Origin: Rhodoferax ferrireducens
GTDB taxonomy: Bacteria; Pseudomonadota; Gammaproteobacteria; Burkholderiales; Burkholderiaceae_C
Direction of reading: 5' to 3'
DNA length: 64,000 bases
Assembly (NCBI RefSeq): GCF_003347515.1
Contig: NZ_QEII01000300.1
Location: forward strand, 1-64,000
Shown here piece by piece: positions 1-7,966 of this stretch; the first letter of the stretch is position 1; every line of letters begins with the position of its first letter. A model generated the notes under the pieces. The model was not told the origin of the DNA, made no database searches, and saw nothing but the letters and a program-made list of their open reading frames with translations. The translations under genes were made by a program, and so were the position numbers.

Positions 1-151
1 CCTTCAGGCGAACCGCTTCCTCGATGGCGATTTCATCGAAGGGGTTCATGCTCATTTTGACGTTGGCGATATCTACACCGGTGTGGTCCGACTTGACGCG
101 GACCTTCACGTTGTAGTCCACCACGCGTTTGACTGCGACCAGGACTTTCAT
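1..151 (-). CDS. etfB: Electron transfer flavoprotein beta subunit, N-terminal part (runs off the window)
   Basis: Only the first 50 codons are inside the window. The protein begins MKVLVAVKRVVDYNVKVRVK and continues with NPFDEIAIEEAVRLK, which is the typical EtfB opening and the conserved NPFDEIAIEEA stretch. EtfB binds AMP and, with EtfA, carries electrons from acyl-CoA dehydrogenases to ETF-ubiquinone oxidoreductase in the cytoplasm. The rest of the gene, and a probable etfA, would lie to the left. A perfect palindrome about 75 bases upstream of the start may control it. The identity is firm although the gene is partial. Confidence 0.92.
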   Translation of the reverse strand, partial: MKVLVAVKRVVDYNVKVRVKSDHTGVDIANVKMSMNPFDEIAIEEAVRLK

Positions 152-223
152 TGCTCTAACTCCAGATAGTTATAAATACAAATACGAAATACGGCGGTTT
201 GCTCGATGCTGACGTCAAACTGA

Positions 224-239
224 TTGACGTGCACGTCAA
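224..239. promoter_or_regulatory. 16-bp perfect palindrome upstream of etfB, probable operator
   Basis: TTGACGTGCACGTCAA is its own reverse complement and lies between the divergently spaced etfB start (151) and the end of the mscS-like gene (359). A second ACGTCAA half-site sits just to the left at 212-218, inside the 8-bp palindrome TGACGTCA (210-217). The TTGACGT-N2-ACGTCAA form looks like a dimeric regulator site. The link to a regulator of acyl-CoA or branched-chain amino acid catabolism is inference from the etf context. Confidence 0.5.
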
Positions 240-358
240 CCTGAGATTCTATGCCGTACCACCGGCCAGCATGGTCGTCAACACGACAATCAAGTAACAA
301 AACACAAAATAGTACGGTCGTGCTTTTTCAAATTATACCGGCAAGAACACCCAATCCG

Positions 359-1624
359 TCAAGCGGCCCGCGTATGGACGACGCGTTGAGGATAGGGAAT
401 CTCGATCTGGTTTTCACGCAGTGACCTAAGGATGTCCAGATTGATCATGGATTTCAGGTTGTCGCTGCCGTTCTCGGGATCAGCGATCCAGTAGCCTACC
501 TTGAACTCCAGCCCGTCGGTGCCAAAGGAGGTCAGGTTCACCGAAGGCTTGGGATCCCGCAGCACACGCTCATGGTTCGAGGCGGCCTGCAGCAGCAGGC
601 GCATGACCAGTTCCACGTCGCTGTCATAGCTGACCGAGACCACCGAGAACTGCCAGACCTGGGCATCGGCCAGCGACAGGTTCTCCACGCGGCTGGTGAT
701 CAGCATCTCATTGGGCACGATGGACTCACGCCCATTCAGTGCGCGAATCACGGTGTAACGGGCGTTGATTTGGGTGATGCGCCCCTCAAAATTGTCAACC
801 CGCACACTGTCGCCAATGCGCATGCTGCGTTCGGCCAGAATGACAAAACCGCTGACGTAGTTGGCAGCCAGTTTTTGCAGACCAAAGCCCACGCCCACGC
901 CGATCGCGCCACCCAGCACCGACAGCGCCGACAAATTAATCCCCAGGGCCGACAGCGTCAGCAACAGGCCGACAAACACCAGCAGGGCGCGCGTGGCATT
1001 GCTCGCAGCCATGCGCAGGGACAACTCGCCGCCGGTTGCGGAGCGCAGCAGGCGCGCCTCGATGGCCGAAGAAATCCACAGGGTGAAGATCAGTACAGCC
1101 CCGGCCGTCAGGGTGCCTTCCAGCAGGGTGCGCACCGACAGCACCGTGCCACCCACCTTCCAGGTGATCTGGTCGAGCTCCTCCAGCAGCACTGGCATCA
1201 GGCCACTCACCCACAAGACCATCGCCAGCCACGCGACCCAGGAAATCGTGCGCTCCAGCATGCGCACCAGAGGCGTATCCCGGTAAGCCGCCTGCAACAC
1301 TTTCACCCCGAAACGAATGACTAACAGGGAAATCAGGACGGGAATCGCAATTTTGAAAACGGCCAGGGGAACCTGGAGCGCCACCAATGCCTTGGCCACA
1401 TAAGCCAGGCACAGCAACACCAGAGGAAACAGCACCCCGTCCACAATGCGTCTGCCAAACATGATGGAGGTCTTGTCGCGCGAGCCCTTGGCCCGGCAAA
1501 TCAGCGCGGCAATAGCCCAAGCCGCGATGACGCACACCGCCAATGCGCCCAGCTCCATCAGGGCGGCGGGCTTGGTCAAGGCCGCCACCCAAGCGTCAAG
1601 GTCGCCAATCCGGGGGTCAGACAT
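359..1624 (-). CDS. Mechanosensitive ion channel family protein (MscS type)
   Basis: This 421-residue inner-membrane protein has about six hydrophobic segments in its first 240 residues. They are followed by the pore-lining, glycine/alanine-rich MscS helix (LGGAIGVGVGFGLQKLAANY, around residues 240-260) and the soluble beta domain with RIGDSVRVDNFEGRI and IVPNEMLITSRVENL. MscS channels open under membrane tension and release solutes on osmotic downshock. The extra N-terminal helices make it longer than E. coli MscS (286 residues). The start at MSDPRIGD was chosen over a start ten codons upstream because it overlaps the preceding deacetylase gene by only 8 nt, suggesting translational coupling. 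Confidence 0.85.
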   Translation of the reverse strand: MSDPRIGDLDAWVAALTKPAALMELGALAVCVIAAWAIAALICRAKGSRDKTSIMFGRRIVDGVLFPLVLLCLAYVAKALVALQVPLAVFKIAIPVLISLLVIRFGVKVLQAAYRDTPLVRMLERTISWVAWLAMVLWVSGLMPVLLEELDQITWKVGGTVLSVRTLLEGTLTAGAVLIFTLWISSAIEARLLRSATGGELSLRMAASNATRALLVFVGLLLTLSALGINLSALSVLGGAIGVGVGFGLQKLAANYVSGFVILAERSMRIGDSVRVDNFEGRITQINARYTVIRALNGRESIVPNEMLITSRVENLSLADAQVWQFSVVSVSYDSDVELVMRLLLQAASNHERVLRDPKPSVNLTSFGTDGLEFKVGYWIADPENGSDNLKSMINLDILRSLRENQIEIPYPQRVVHTRAA

Positions 1625-2570
1625 CGGCCAGCACCCGGATATGCGCCTCCACACTGCGCCCCAGCGCGCTCAAAGAATAGCCGCCTTCCAGGCAGGAAAC
1701 GATGCGCCCCTTGGCATGACGACGGGCCACGTCCTTGATGCGACTGGTGATCCAGGCGTAGTCCTGTTCAACCAGACCCATCTGGCCCATGTCGTCCTCC
1801 CGGTGCGCGTCAAAGCCGGCGCTGATAAAAATCATCTCCGGCTTGAACGCCTCCAGGCGCGGAATCCACATGATCTCGATCAGTTCCCGGACCTCCATGC
1901 CCTTGGTATAGGCGGGTACAGGCAGGTTGACGAGGTTACTGGCGTTGGAGTGATCGTAGTCCAGGGGATAAAACGGGTGCTGGTAAAAGCTCGCCATCAG
2001 GATGCGCTGGTCACCGGCCACGATGTCTTCCGTGCCGTTGCCGTGGTGCACGTCAAAGTCTATGATCGCCACCCGCTTCAGGCCGTGGCGCTCCAGCGCG
2101 TACTTGGCGGCAATCGCCACGTTGTTGAGAAAGCAAAAGCCCATGGCCTTGTCGCGGCTGGCGTGGTGGCCCGGCGGGCGAACGGCGCAAAAAGCGTTCT
2201 CCAGCTCGCCGGCGATCACGGCATCGGTCGCCGCCAGCGCGGCACCCGCAGCCCGCAGCGCGGCATCCCAGGTGTGGATGTTGATGGAGGTATCCGGGTC
2301 AACCTGCGCATGGGTTGGCCCGCCGGCCATGATTTCTTCTTTGAGGCCGTCACTCAAGCCCCGCAGTGAAGCCACATGCATGCGACCATGCGCCAGCTCG
2401 ATGTCACTCAAGGGCGCGATCGGTGCCTCGCGCCGGTCCAGCGCGATGTCCAGGCCCGAGATCAAAATGCGGTCCTCAATGGCATCCAGCCGTTCAGGAC
2501 ATTCGGGGTGGCCGGCACCCATTTCATGTTTCCAGCAATCGCGGTGGGTAAAGTATCCCGTCATCGTCAT
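1617..2570 (-). CDS. Histone deacetylase family protein / acetylpolyamine-type amidohydrolase
   Basis: A 317-residue cytoplasmic hydrolase of the arginase/deacetylase fold. Visible zinc-site motifs are RPPGHHASRDKAMGFCFLNN (about residue 130), DFDVHHGNGTEDI (about 172) and ISAGFDAHREDDMG (about 250). The Asp-His-Asp ligands of this family are therefore all present. Bacterial members remove acetyl groups from polyamines or other small amides rather than histones; the substrate here is not evident. The start at MTMTGYF is preceded by GACAGGGG and avoids overlap with the divergent moxR gene that begins at 2613. It is coupled to the MscS-like gene downstream. Confidence 0.85.
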   Translation of the reverse strand: MTMTGYFTHRDCWKHEMGAGHPECPERLDAIEDRILISGLDIALDRREAPIAPLSDIELAHGRMHVASLRGLSDGLKEEIMAGGPTHAQVDPDTSINIHTWDAALRAAGAALAATDAVIAGELENAFCAVRPPGHHASRDKAMGFCFLNNVAIAAKYALERHGLKRVAIIDFDVHHGNGTEDIVAGDQRILMASFYQHPFYPLDYDHSNASNLVNLPVPAYTKGMEVRELIEIMWIPRLEAFKPEMIFISAGFDAHREDDMGQMGLVEQDYAWITSRIKDVARRHAKGRIVSCLEGGYSLSALGRSVEAHIRVLADV

Positions 2571-2612
2571 GGTGCGCCCCTGTCTCTCAATTTTTTTTGG
2601 TAACGTCGTGCC

Positions 2613-3533
2613 ATGGATGCACAACAAAAACTCAAATCACTGGTTGATCAGCTTAACACGGTGATTGTTGGCAAACCTGCCCAAACGCAAGATTGCGTGG
2701 CCTGTTTGCTGGCCGGTGGTCACCTGTTAATTGAGGACGTTCCCGGCGTTGGCAAGACCACGCTGGCACATGCACTGGCCAGGACCTTTGGCCTGCAATT
2801 TTCACGCGTCCAGTTCACGGCCGACCTGATGCCCAGCGACCTGTCGGGTGTCTCCGTTTATGAACGGGGCAAGGAAACCTTTGTCTTCCATCCAGGCCCT
2901 TTGTTTGCCCAGGTCTTGCTGGCCGACGAGATCAACCGCGCCAGCCCCAAAACGCAAAGCGCGCTACTCGAAGCCATGGAAGAAAAACAGGTCACGGTGG
3001 ACGGTGAAACTCGCCCCCTGCCCTCGCCTTTTTTTGTGATTGCCACGCAAAATCCGCACGACCAGCTCGGCACCTATGCCCTGCCGGAGTCGCAGCTGGA
3101 CCGGTTTTTGATGCGCATCTCGCTGGGTTATCCCGACCGCGCCGCCGAGCGCGAACTGCTCGCGGGCCACGACCGCCGCGACCTGGTCGACGCCCTGCCC
3201 AGCCTGCTGACCGCCGCCGAATTGCAAGTCCTGCAGGCCAAGGTGCTGGACATTCATGCGGCCGCGCCCCTGCTCGATTACGTACAGGACCTGATTGCGG
3301 CGACGCGCTCGGGCCAGTGGTTTTTACAGGGCCTGAGCCCCCGGGCCGGTATTGCCGTGATACGTGCCGCCAAGGCGCAGGCACTGCTCAGCGGGCGCGA
3401 CTACGTGGCACCGGACGACGTGCAGGCCATCCTGGCCCAAACAGTGGCCCACCGCCTGGTTCCGGTGGGCGATGCGGGCCGGGGCGCGGTGGAACAGGTG
3501 CGCGCCTTGCTTGACAGCGTGCCGCTGCCGTGA
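2613..3533 (+). CDS. MoxR family AAA+ ATPase
   Basis: A 306-residue AAA+ ATPase with Walker A GVGKTT at residues 45-50, Walker B LLADEINRASPKTQ near 100, sensor ATQNP near 138 and the lid domain at the C-terminus. MoxR proteins act as chaperone-like ATPases and are nearly always encoded with a DUF58 protein. The downstream gene here is exactly such a partner and starts within the last codons of this one (4-nt overlap ATGA-type junction at 3530-3533). A transglutaminase gene follows, completing the common moxR-DUF58-tgpA module. The precise target of the module is not known from sequence. Confidence 0.92.
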   Translation: MDAQQKLKSLVDQLNTVIVGKPAQTQDCVACLLAGGHLLIEDVPGVGKTTLAHALARTFGLQFSRVQFTADLMPSDLSGVSVYERGKETFVFHPGPLFAQVLLADEINRASPKTQSALLEAMEEKQVTVDGETRPLPSPFFVIATQNPHDQLGTYALPESQLDRFLMRISLGYPDRAAERELLAGHDRRDLVDALPSLLTAAELQVLQAKVLDIHAAAPLLDYVQDLIAATRSGQWFLQGLSPRAGIAVIRAAKAQALLSGRDYVAPDDVQAILAQTVAHRLVPVGDAGRGAVEQVRALLDSVPLP

Positions 3534-4462
3534 AATGGCTTCAGCGCTGGTTCGTGGCGCGGTCGCCTTTGAGTGACGTCGTCACCCTGACCCAGCGCAA
3601 CGTCTACATCCTGCCGACTCGCCCCGGCTTCATGCTGGGCGCCACGCTCTTGCTGCTGCTGCTCGCCTCGATCAACTACCAGCTCAACCTGGGCTACCTG
3701 CTGACCTTTCTGCTGGCGGGCAGCACCTTGGTCGGCATGCATGTGTGCCACGGCACACTTCGCGGAATTACTATGAATTTAATAGCGCCTGACGCACAAT
3801 TTGCGGGGGCTAGAGCCGTAATTGGCATAAATCTTCAGAACACACGGAGCAGCGTCCGGTACGGCATTGGTCTGGCAGTGTTGGGTACCGATCATTGGGT
3901 CTGGACCGATGTGCCGGCGCAGGGCGTGGCCACCGTGCACATGGCCTTCAAGCCCGGGCGGCGCGGCCTGCACCCGGTGCCGGCGCTGACGGCCGAAACG
4001 CGCTTTCCGCTGGGGACGTTTCGCGTGTGGACGGTGTGGCGACCGGCCGCACAGGTGCTGGTGTACCCCGCGCCGGAAACGCTGCCGCCCCCTTTGCCCG
4101 CCGGTGAGCCGCGGGCCGGTGGCGCTGCAGTCGCGCACCAGCCGGCCAGCGGCGACTACGAGGGTGTGCGCGCCTACCGCCGCGGTGATCCTCTGAAACT
4201 CATTGTCTGGAAAAAAGCGGCCAAATCGGACGAGCTGGTGAGCCGGGACGCCCAGCAAGTGCAGCGCTATGAGTTGTGGCTGGACCCGCGTCACACCGGC
4301 ACGGTTCACCCCGAGCAGCAACTCTCGCGCCTGTGCGCCTGGGTGCTGCAAGCCGAGAAGCAGGGGCTGGATTACGGCCTGCGCCTGGGCCCACTGGAGC
4401 TCAAACCCAGCCGTGGCGAAGCCCACAAAAGACGCTGCCTGCAAGCGCTGGCCCTGTACTGA
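3530..4462 (+). CDS. DUF58 domain-containing protein (MoxR partner)
   Basis: This 310-residue protein has two membrane segments near the N-terminus (about residues 33-72) and the DUF58 signature YRRGDPLKLIVWKKAAKSDE around residue 212. DUF58 proteins have a von Willebrand-like fold and work with MoxR ATPases, probably at the inner membrane. It overlaps moxR by 4 nt and is followed by tgpA after 10 nt. A copy of the dispersed 37-bp repeat is embedded in frame at 3781-3817, encoding residues about 84-96 (LIAPDAQFAGARA). That segment still resembles the family's own FAG-containing stretch, so the repeat may have replaced rather than lengthened it. Confidence 0.88.
   Translation: MKWLQRWFVARSPLSDVVTLTQRNVYILPTRPGFMLGATLLLLLLASINYQLNLGYLLTFLLAGSTLVGMHVCHGTLRGITMNLIAPDAQFAGARAVIGINLQNTRSSVRYGIGLAVLGTDHWVWTDVPAQGVATVHMAFKPGRRGLHPVPALTAETRFPLGTFRVWTVWRPAAQVLVYPAPETLPPPLPAGEPRAGGAAVAHQPASGDYEGVRAYRRGDPLKLIVWKKAAKSDELVSRDAQQVQRYELWLDPRHTGTVHPEQQLSRLCAWVLQAEKQGLDYGLRLGPLELKPSRGEAHKRRCLQALALY
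3781..3817 (+). repeat. Dispersed 37-bp coding repeat, copy A (sense, in DUF58 gene)
   Basis: Reads AATAGC, six bases, CGCA, eleven bases, GGCTAGAGCC, then an AT-rich tail. It shares exact internal spacing with the other copies in this window. It is read in the frame ATA GCG CCT GAC GCA, giving I-A-P-D-A and ending G-A-R-A. Confidence 0.75.
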
Positions 4463-4472
4463 GCGCGTGACG

Positions 4473-6503
4473 ATGAGAGTGCTCCATCGCCTGCAAAATC
4501 ATTTGCGCCACTTGCCGCGCGACAGCCGCGACACGCTGTTTTTACTGATCGTGATTGCCTGGGTCGTGGTGCCGCAGGTCGGCAATCTGCCGCCGTGGTG
4601 CAGTGGCCTGGCCGCCGCCGTGCTGCTGTGGCGGGGCTGGCTTGCCGTCACCGTCCAGCCGCTGCCCTCGCGCTGGTGGCGACTGGCACTGCTGCTGCTC
4701 ACGGTTGGCGCGACATTGTTCACGCACAAAACCCTGCTCGGGCGCGATGCCGGCGTGACCCTGGTGGTGGTCTTGCTGGCCTTGAAAACGCTGGAACTGC
4801 GGGCCAAGCGCGATGCCTTCGTGGTGTTTTTCCTCGGCTTCTTCACCATGTTGACCAACTTTTTTTATTCGCAATCCCTGCTCACGGCAGCCGCCATGCT
4901 GCTCGCCCTGCTGGGCTTGCTGACTGCATTGGTCAATGCCCACATGCCGGTGGGCAAGCCGCCCCTGGCCCAAGCCGCCAGAACCGCCGGCTGGATGGCA
5001 CTGCTGGGGGCGCCGATCATGCTGGTGCTGTTCATGCTGTTCCCCCGGCTCGCCCCGCTGTGGGGCATTCCCAGCGACGCCATGATCGGGCGCAGCGGCC
5101 TGTCCGCCACCATGCAGGTGGGCAATATCGCCAGCCTCGCGCTGGACGACAGCATTGCCATGCGTATCCGCTTTGAAGGCGCCGTGCCGCCGCAGTCGGA
5201 CCTGTACTTTCGCGGGCCGGTGCTGTCCACCTTTGACGGCCGCGAGTGGCGGCCCCTGCGCTCGGGCTTATCCGCCGGTATGCAGCTCGCGGCCAACGTG
5301 CAGGTCCTCGGCGCGCCCATCAACTACCAGGTGACGCTGGAGCCCAACAACCGCCCCTGGCTTCTGGTGCTGGACGCCACTTTGACGAAACCCGTCGTGC
5401 CCGGCTTTGAGGCCAGCATGACGTCTGAGTTGCAATGGCTGACCGAGCGCCCGATTGCCGACCTGGTACGCTACACGGCCCAGAGCTATCCCGCCTTCCG
5501 CCACGGCCCGCCGCGCCAAACAGCAGGCCTGCAAGACTACGAGAACCTGCCGGCCGGCTTCAACCCCCGCACACTGCAACTGGCCGTTGAGTTGCGGCGC
5601 GACCCTCGCTACGCAAAAGCCAGCAGTGCGCAGCTGGTAAGCGCTGTGCTGGCGCGTCTGCACACCGGGGGCTACAGCTACACGCTGGAACCCGGCGTGT
5701 ATGGCCGCGACAGTGCCGACGAATTCTGGTTCGACCGCAAAGAGGGTTTTTGCGAACACATTGCGTCGAGCTTCGTGATCTTGATGCGTGCGCTGGATGT
5801 GCCCGCCCGCATCGTCACGGGCTACCAGGGTGGTGAAATAAACACGGTGGACGGCTTCCTCGTCGTGCGCCAGAGCGACGCCCACGCCTGGGCTGAAGTC
5901 TGGCTGGCGGGACGTGGCTGGGTGCGCGTGGACCCGACCGCAGCCGTGGCGCCCGGACGCGTCGGCGCACTGCAACGCCTGCAGGCGCCGCGTGGCGCGA
6001 TCGCCAGCGCCCTGCTGGGCGACGTCGGCGCGGACCTGGCCCTGAACCTGCGCGCCCTGTGGGACGCCGTCAACAACAGCTGGAACCAGCGCGTGCTGAA
6101 TTACACGCAAGGCAAGCAGCTCAATCTGCTGAAAAAAATCGGATTCGACGCGCCAAGCCGGGAAGACCTGATCTACCTGCTGATCGGCATCGTCGTGGGG
6201 ACGAGCCTGCTGGGCGCAGCCTGGACACTGTGGGAACGCAGCCGGCAAGACCCCTGGCTGCGGCTGCTGGGGACGGCGGCAGCACGGCTGCAAAAGGCCG
6301 GCGTCCAACTGGCGCCCCATAGCCCCCCACGGGCGATGGCGCAGCAGCTAATGCAGGCGTTCGCACCGGACAACGCCCGTGCGCTGGCGATTCGCGACTG
6401 GCTGCTGCGCCTGGAAGCCCAGCGCTATGCGCCACTGGGCGCCCAGCGCACCCGCCTCGCTACACTGGAACGCGAATTCAAACAACTGATCTGGCCCGCA
6501 TGA
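4473..6503 (+). CDS. tgpA: Transglutaminase-like protein of the TgpA type
   Basis: A 676-residue inner-membrane protein with about six N-terminal membrane helices, a periplasmic transglutaminase-like domain and a further membrane helix near residue 565. The catalytic triad is visible: Cys in RKEGFCEHIASSF (about residue 427), His in QSDAHAWAEVW (about 469) and Asp in RVDPTAAVAP (about 491). TgpA-type proteins form a module with MoxR and DUF58 proteins. The ATG at 4473 was chosen because the family begins at this leader; the upstream open frame only overlaps DUF58. Its last 55 bases are duplicated upstream of mltB at 7910-7964, which suggests mltB originally followed it directly. Confidence 0.88.
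   Translation: MRVLHRLQNHLRHLPRDSRDTLFLLIVIAWVVVPQVGNLPPWCSGLAAAVLLWRGWLAVTVQPLPSRWWRLALLLLTVGATLFTHKTLLGRDAGVTLVVVLLALKTLELRAKRDAFVVFFLGFFTMLTNFFYSQSLLTAAAMLLALLGLLTALVNAHMPVGKPPLAQAARTAGWMALLGAPIMLVLFMLFPRLAPLWGIPSDAMIGRSGLSATMQVGNIASLALDDSIAMRIRFEGAVPPQSDLYFRGPVLSTFDGREWRPLRSGLSAGMQLAANVQVLGAPINYQVTLEPNNRPWLLVLDATLTKPVVPGFEASMTSELQWLTERPIADLVRYTAQSYPAFRHGPPRQTAGLQDYENLPAGFNPRTLQLAVELRRDPRYAKASSAQLVSAVLARLHTGGYSYTLEPGVYGRDSADEFWFDRKEGFCEHIASSFVILMRALDVPARIVTGYQGGEINTVDGFLVVRQSDAHAWAEVWLAGRGWVRVDPTAAVAPGRVGALQRLQAPRGAIASALLGDVGADLALNLRALWDAVNNSWNQRVLNYTQGKQLNLLKKIGFDAPSREDLIYLLIGIVVGTSLLGAAWTLWERSRQDPWLRLLGTAAARLQKAGVQLAPHSPPRAMAQQLMQAFAPDNARALAIRDWLLRLEAQRYAPLGAQRTRLATLEREFKQLIWPA
6443..6497 (+). 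repeat. 55-bp direct repeat, left copy (3' end of tgpA)
   Basis: A perfect 55-bp match to 7910-7964, starting CCAGCGCACCCGCCTCGCTA and ending CTGATCTGGCCC. Here it encodes the C-terminus of the transglutaminase. The two copies are 1,467 bp apart and bracket a two-gene cassette. Confidence 0.9.
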
Positions 6504-6531
6504 TTTTCAAAGCCTGACCACCACAGCCCTC

Positions 6532-6936
6532 TCAACTGGCCGTAACCGCCAGCGCCTTGCGCACTTTAACAAGGTAGTAGGCGAATCCAGTTGCCAGAAG
6601 AATGTGGATGACCGTGTTGGGCGCGAATGAACCAATCGTTGTAAAAGCCCCATTCACGTAAGCCAGCGGATCCATGGGGATCAAGCCCATCTGCAAAAAT
6701 AGATTCGCCTTGAGTACAGCCTCCATGGTGGGCGAGTCCGCATGCCCGCGAACTAAAAAGGCCGTGAGTGCGACCATTAACAACAGTAAGCCTGTCGTTC
6801 GTGCCATCACGAGGGCGGCAGGATTTGGCACCGCGCCTTTCATGGTGCTCAGTAAAAACTCCGGTGCCAGTAGCGCCAGTGCGCCGACCAGGCAAGCCAC
6901 GGTGGATGCGATGGTAAGGAATAGTTTGCGATTCAT
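6532..6936 (-). CDS. Small four-helix membrane protein, unknown function
   Basis: I do not recognise a named family with certainty; the layout resembles DUF4345-like small membrane proteins. The 134 residues contain about four hydrophobic stretches (around 5-25, 42-62, 77-95 and 105-125), no Cys or His cluster, and a basic C-terminal end. It is transcribed divergently from the XRE regulator at 7034. The 97-bp gap between them holds a palindrome and extra half-sites, so it is probably the regulator's target. Both genes lie between the two copies of a 55-bp repeat and look less GC-rich than their neighbours, consistent with acquisition as a cassette. Confidence 0.6.
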   Translation of the reverse strand: MNRKLFLTIASTVACLVGALALLAPEFLLSTMKGAVPNPAALVMARTTGLLLLMVALTAFLVRGHADSPTMEAVLKANLFLQMGLIPMDPLAYVNGAFTTIGSFAPNTVIHILLATGFAYYLVKVRKALAVTAS

Positions 6937-6937
6937 A

Positions 6938-7019
6938 GTAATTGCGGGGTAATTGGGTAAGTCGAACAGGATTATTTTTTATTCCAAAGCGCCTGACAAT
7001 TACCTATCCAGGTAATTGT
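6938..7019. promoter_or_regulatory. Divergent control region with repeated GTAATTG sites
   Basis: ACAATTACCT (6996-7005) and AGGTAATTGT (7010-7019) form a perfect 10-bp inverted repeat around ATCC. Two further direct GTAATTG copies lie at 6938-6944 and 6949-6955, 11 bp apart, or about one helical turn, next to the start of the divergent membrane-protein gene. This arrangement suits binding of the XRE regulator to both promoters. Confidence 0.6.
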
Positions 7020-7033
7020 GGGAGAACATAAAA

Positions 7034-7849
7034 ATGTCAAATAAGCTTTTCAGCGCATTGCTCAAGTACTGGCGCATACGCCGTGACATGTCCCAGCTAG
7101 ACCTTGCTCTGGTCGCTGACGTGTCGGCGCGCCACATCAGTTTCCTGGAGACCGGCCGTGCCAGTCCAAGTGAAGAAATGGTGCTGCGCCTGATGAAGGC
7201 ACTGGAGGTGCCTGTGCGAGATCAGAATCACATACTTGGCGCCGCCGATTTCCAGTCCAGGAGTCCTGAGCCTGATTTTGAAGAGCTCGATCCAACGCTG
7301 GACATGGCCATCGTGCGCATGATGCAGAACCATGGGCCTTACCCCTTTACAGTCATGAATGCGGGCTATGACATCATTCGCTGCAATGACGCAGCCCGCA
7401 CAATTTTTTCTCAATTCGTTGTGAACCCAGCGCGTTTAAAAACACCTGTCAATTTGTTTGAGCTTGTGTTTGATCCTGAATTGGCACGGCCATTTATCAA
7501 AAACTGGACGCAGGTCGGGCAACAAATGATTTATCGCCTCCAACGGGAGGCTCTGCTGAGTTCTGAAGATGGAACGCTTCGCGCGCTATTGGCGCGGGTA
7601 CTCGCCTATCCAGATATGCCGCGTGCATGGCGCCATCCTGATTTCTCATTGACACAAGCACCCATCAATTCACTCACACTGGAAAACGGGGCTCTTAAAC
7701 TTGGATTTTTCATGGTCGTGACCACTTTTTTAGCGTCCCAACAGGTCACGTTGGATGAGCTACGAATAGAAAGCTATTTTCCGATCGACGAAGAAACTCG
7801 GAGAGCCTGTGAAATGCTTTCAGAAAAAAATGAATTGCAGGCAGCCTGA
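7034..7849 (+). CDS. XRE-family transcriptional regulator with MmyB-like ligand-binding domain
   Basis: The 271-residue protein has an N-terminal Cro/C1 helix-turn-helix (residues about 8-65; MSQLDLALVADVSARHISFL, ETGRASPSEEMVLRL). A C-terminal domain of the MmyB-like, PAS-type ligand-binding family follows (FTVMNAGYDIIRCNDAARTI, NLFELVFDPELARPFIKNW). Such proteins are typically local regulators of an adjacent divergent gene. The ATG at 7034 is preceded by GGAG at 7021-7024. Start-proximal DNA carries a perfect palindrome that fits autoregulation. Codon use is visibly more AT-rich than that of the flanking genes, and the pair is bracketed by a direct repeat, so transfer is likely. The ligand is unknown. 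Confidence 0.85.
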   Translation: MSNKLFSALLKYWRIRRDMSQLDLALVADVSARHISFLETGRASPSEEMVLRLMKALEVPVRDQNHILGAADFQSRSPEPDFEELDPTLDMAIVRMMQNHGPYPFTVMNAGYDIIRCNDAARTIFSQFVVNPARLKTPVNLFELVFDPELARPFIKNWTQVGQQMIYRLQREALLSSEDGTLRALLARVLAYPDMPRAWRHPDFSLTQAPINSLTLENGALKLGFFMVVTTFLASQQVTLDELRIESYFPIDEETRRACEMLSEKNELQAA

Positions 7850-7909
7850 CTTTCACGTTAATTGGGAAACCCAATATGGTTCATGCATTGCTCCGATCAA
7901 GCCATGCAG

Positions 7910-7964
7910 CCAGCGCACCCGCCTCGCTACACTGGAACGCGAATTCAAACAACTGATCTGGCCC
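7910..7964 (+). repeat. 55-bp direct repeat, right copy (upstream of mltB)
   Basis: Perfect duplicate of 6443-6497. It continues ACGTGA, so in the transglutaminase frame it would end with a TGA that overlaps the GTG start of mltB. This looks like the relic of an original tgpA-mltB stop/start junction. Confidence 0.88.
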
Positions 7965-7966
7965 AC

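Noticed and set aside
2366..2664. Short plus-strand frames antisense to the histone-deacetylase-family gene
   Set aside because: They are shadows; the real divergent gene begins at 2613 with a clear MoxR start.
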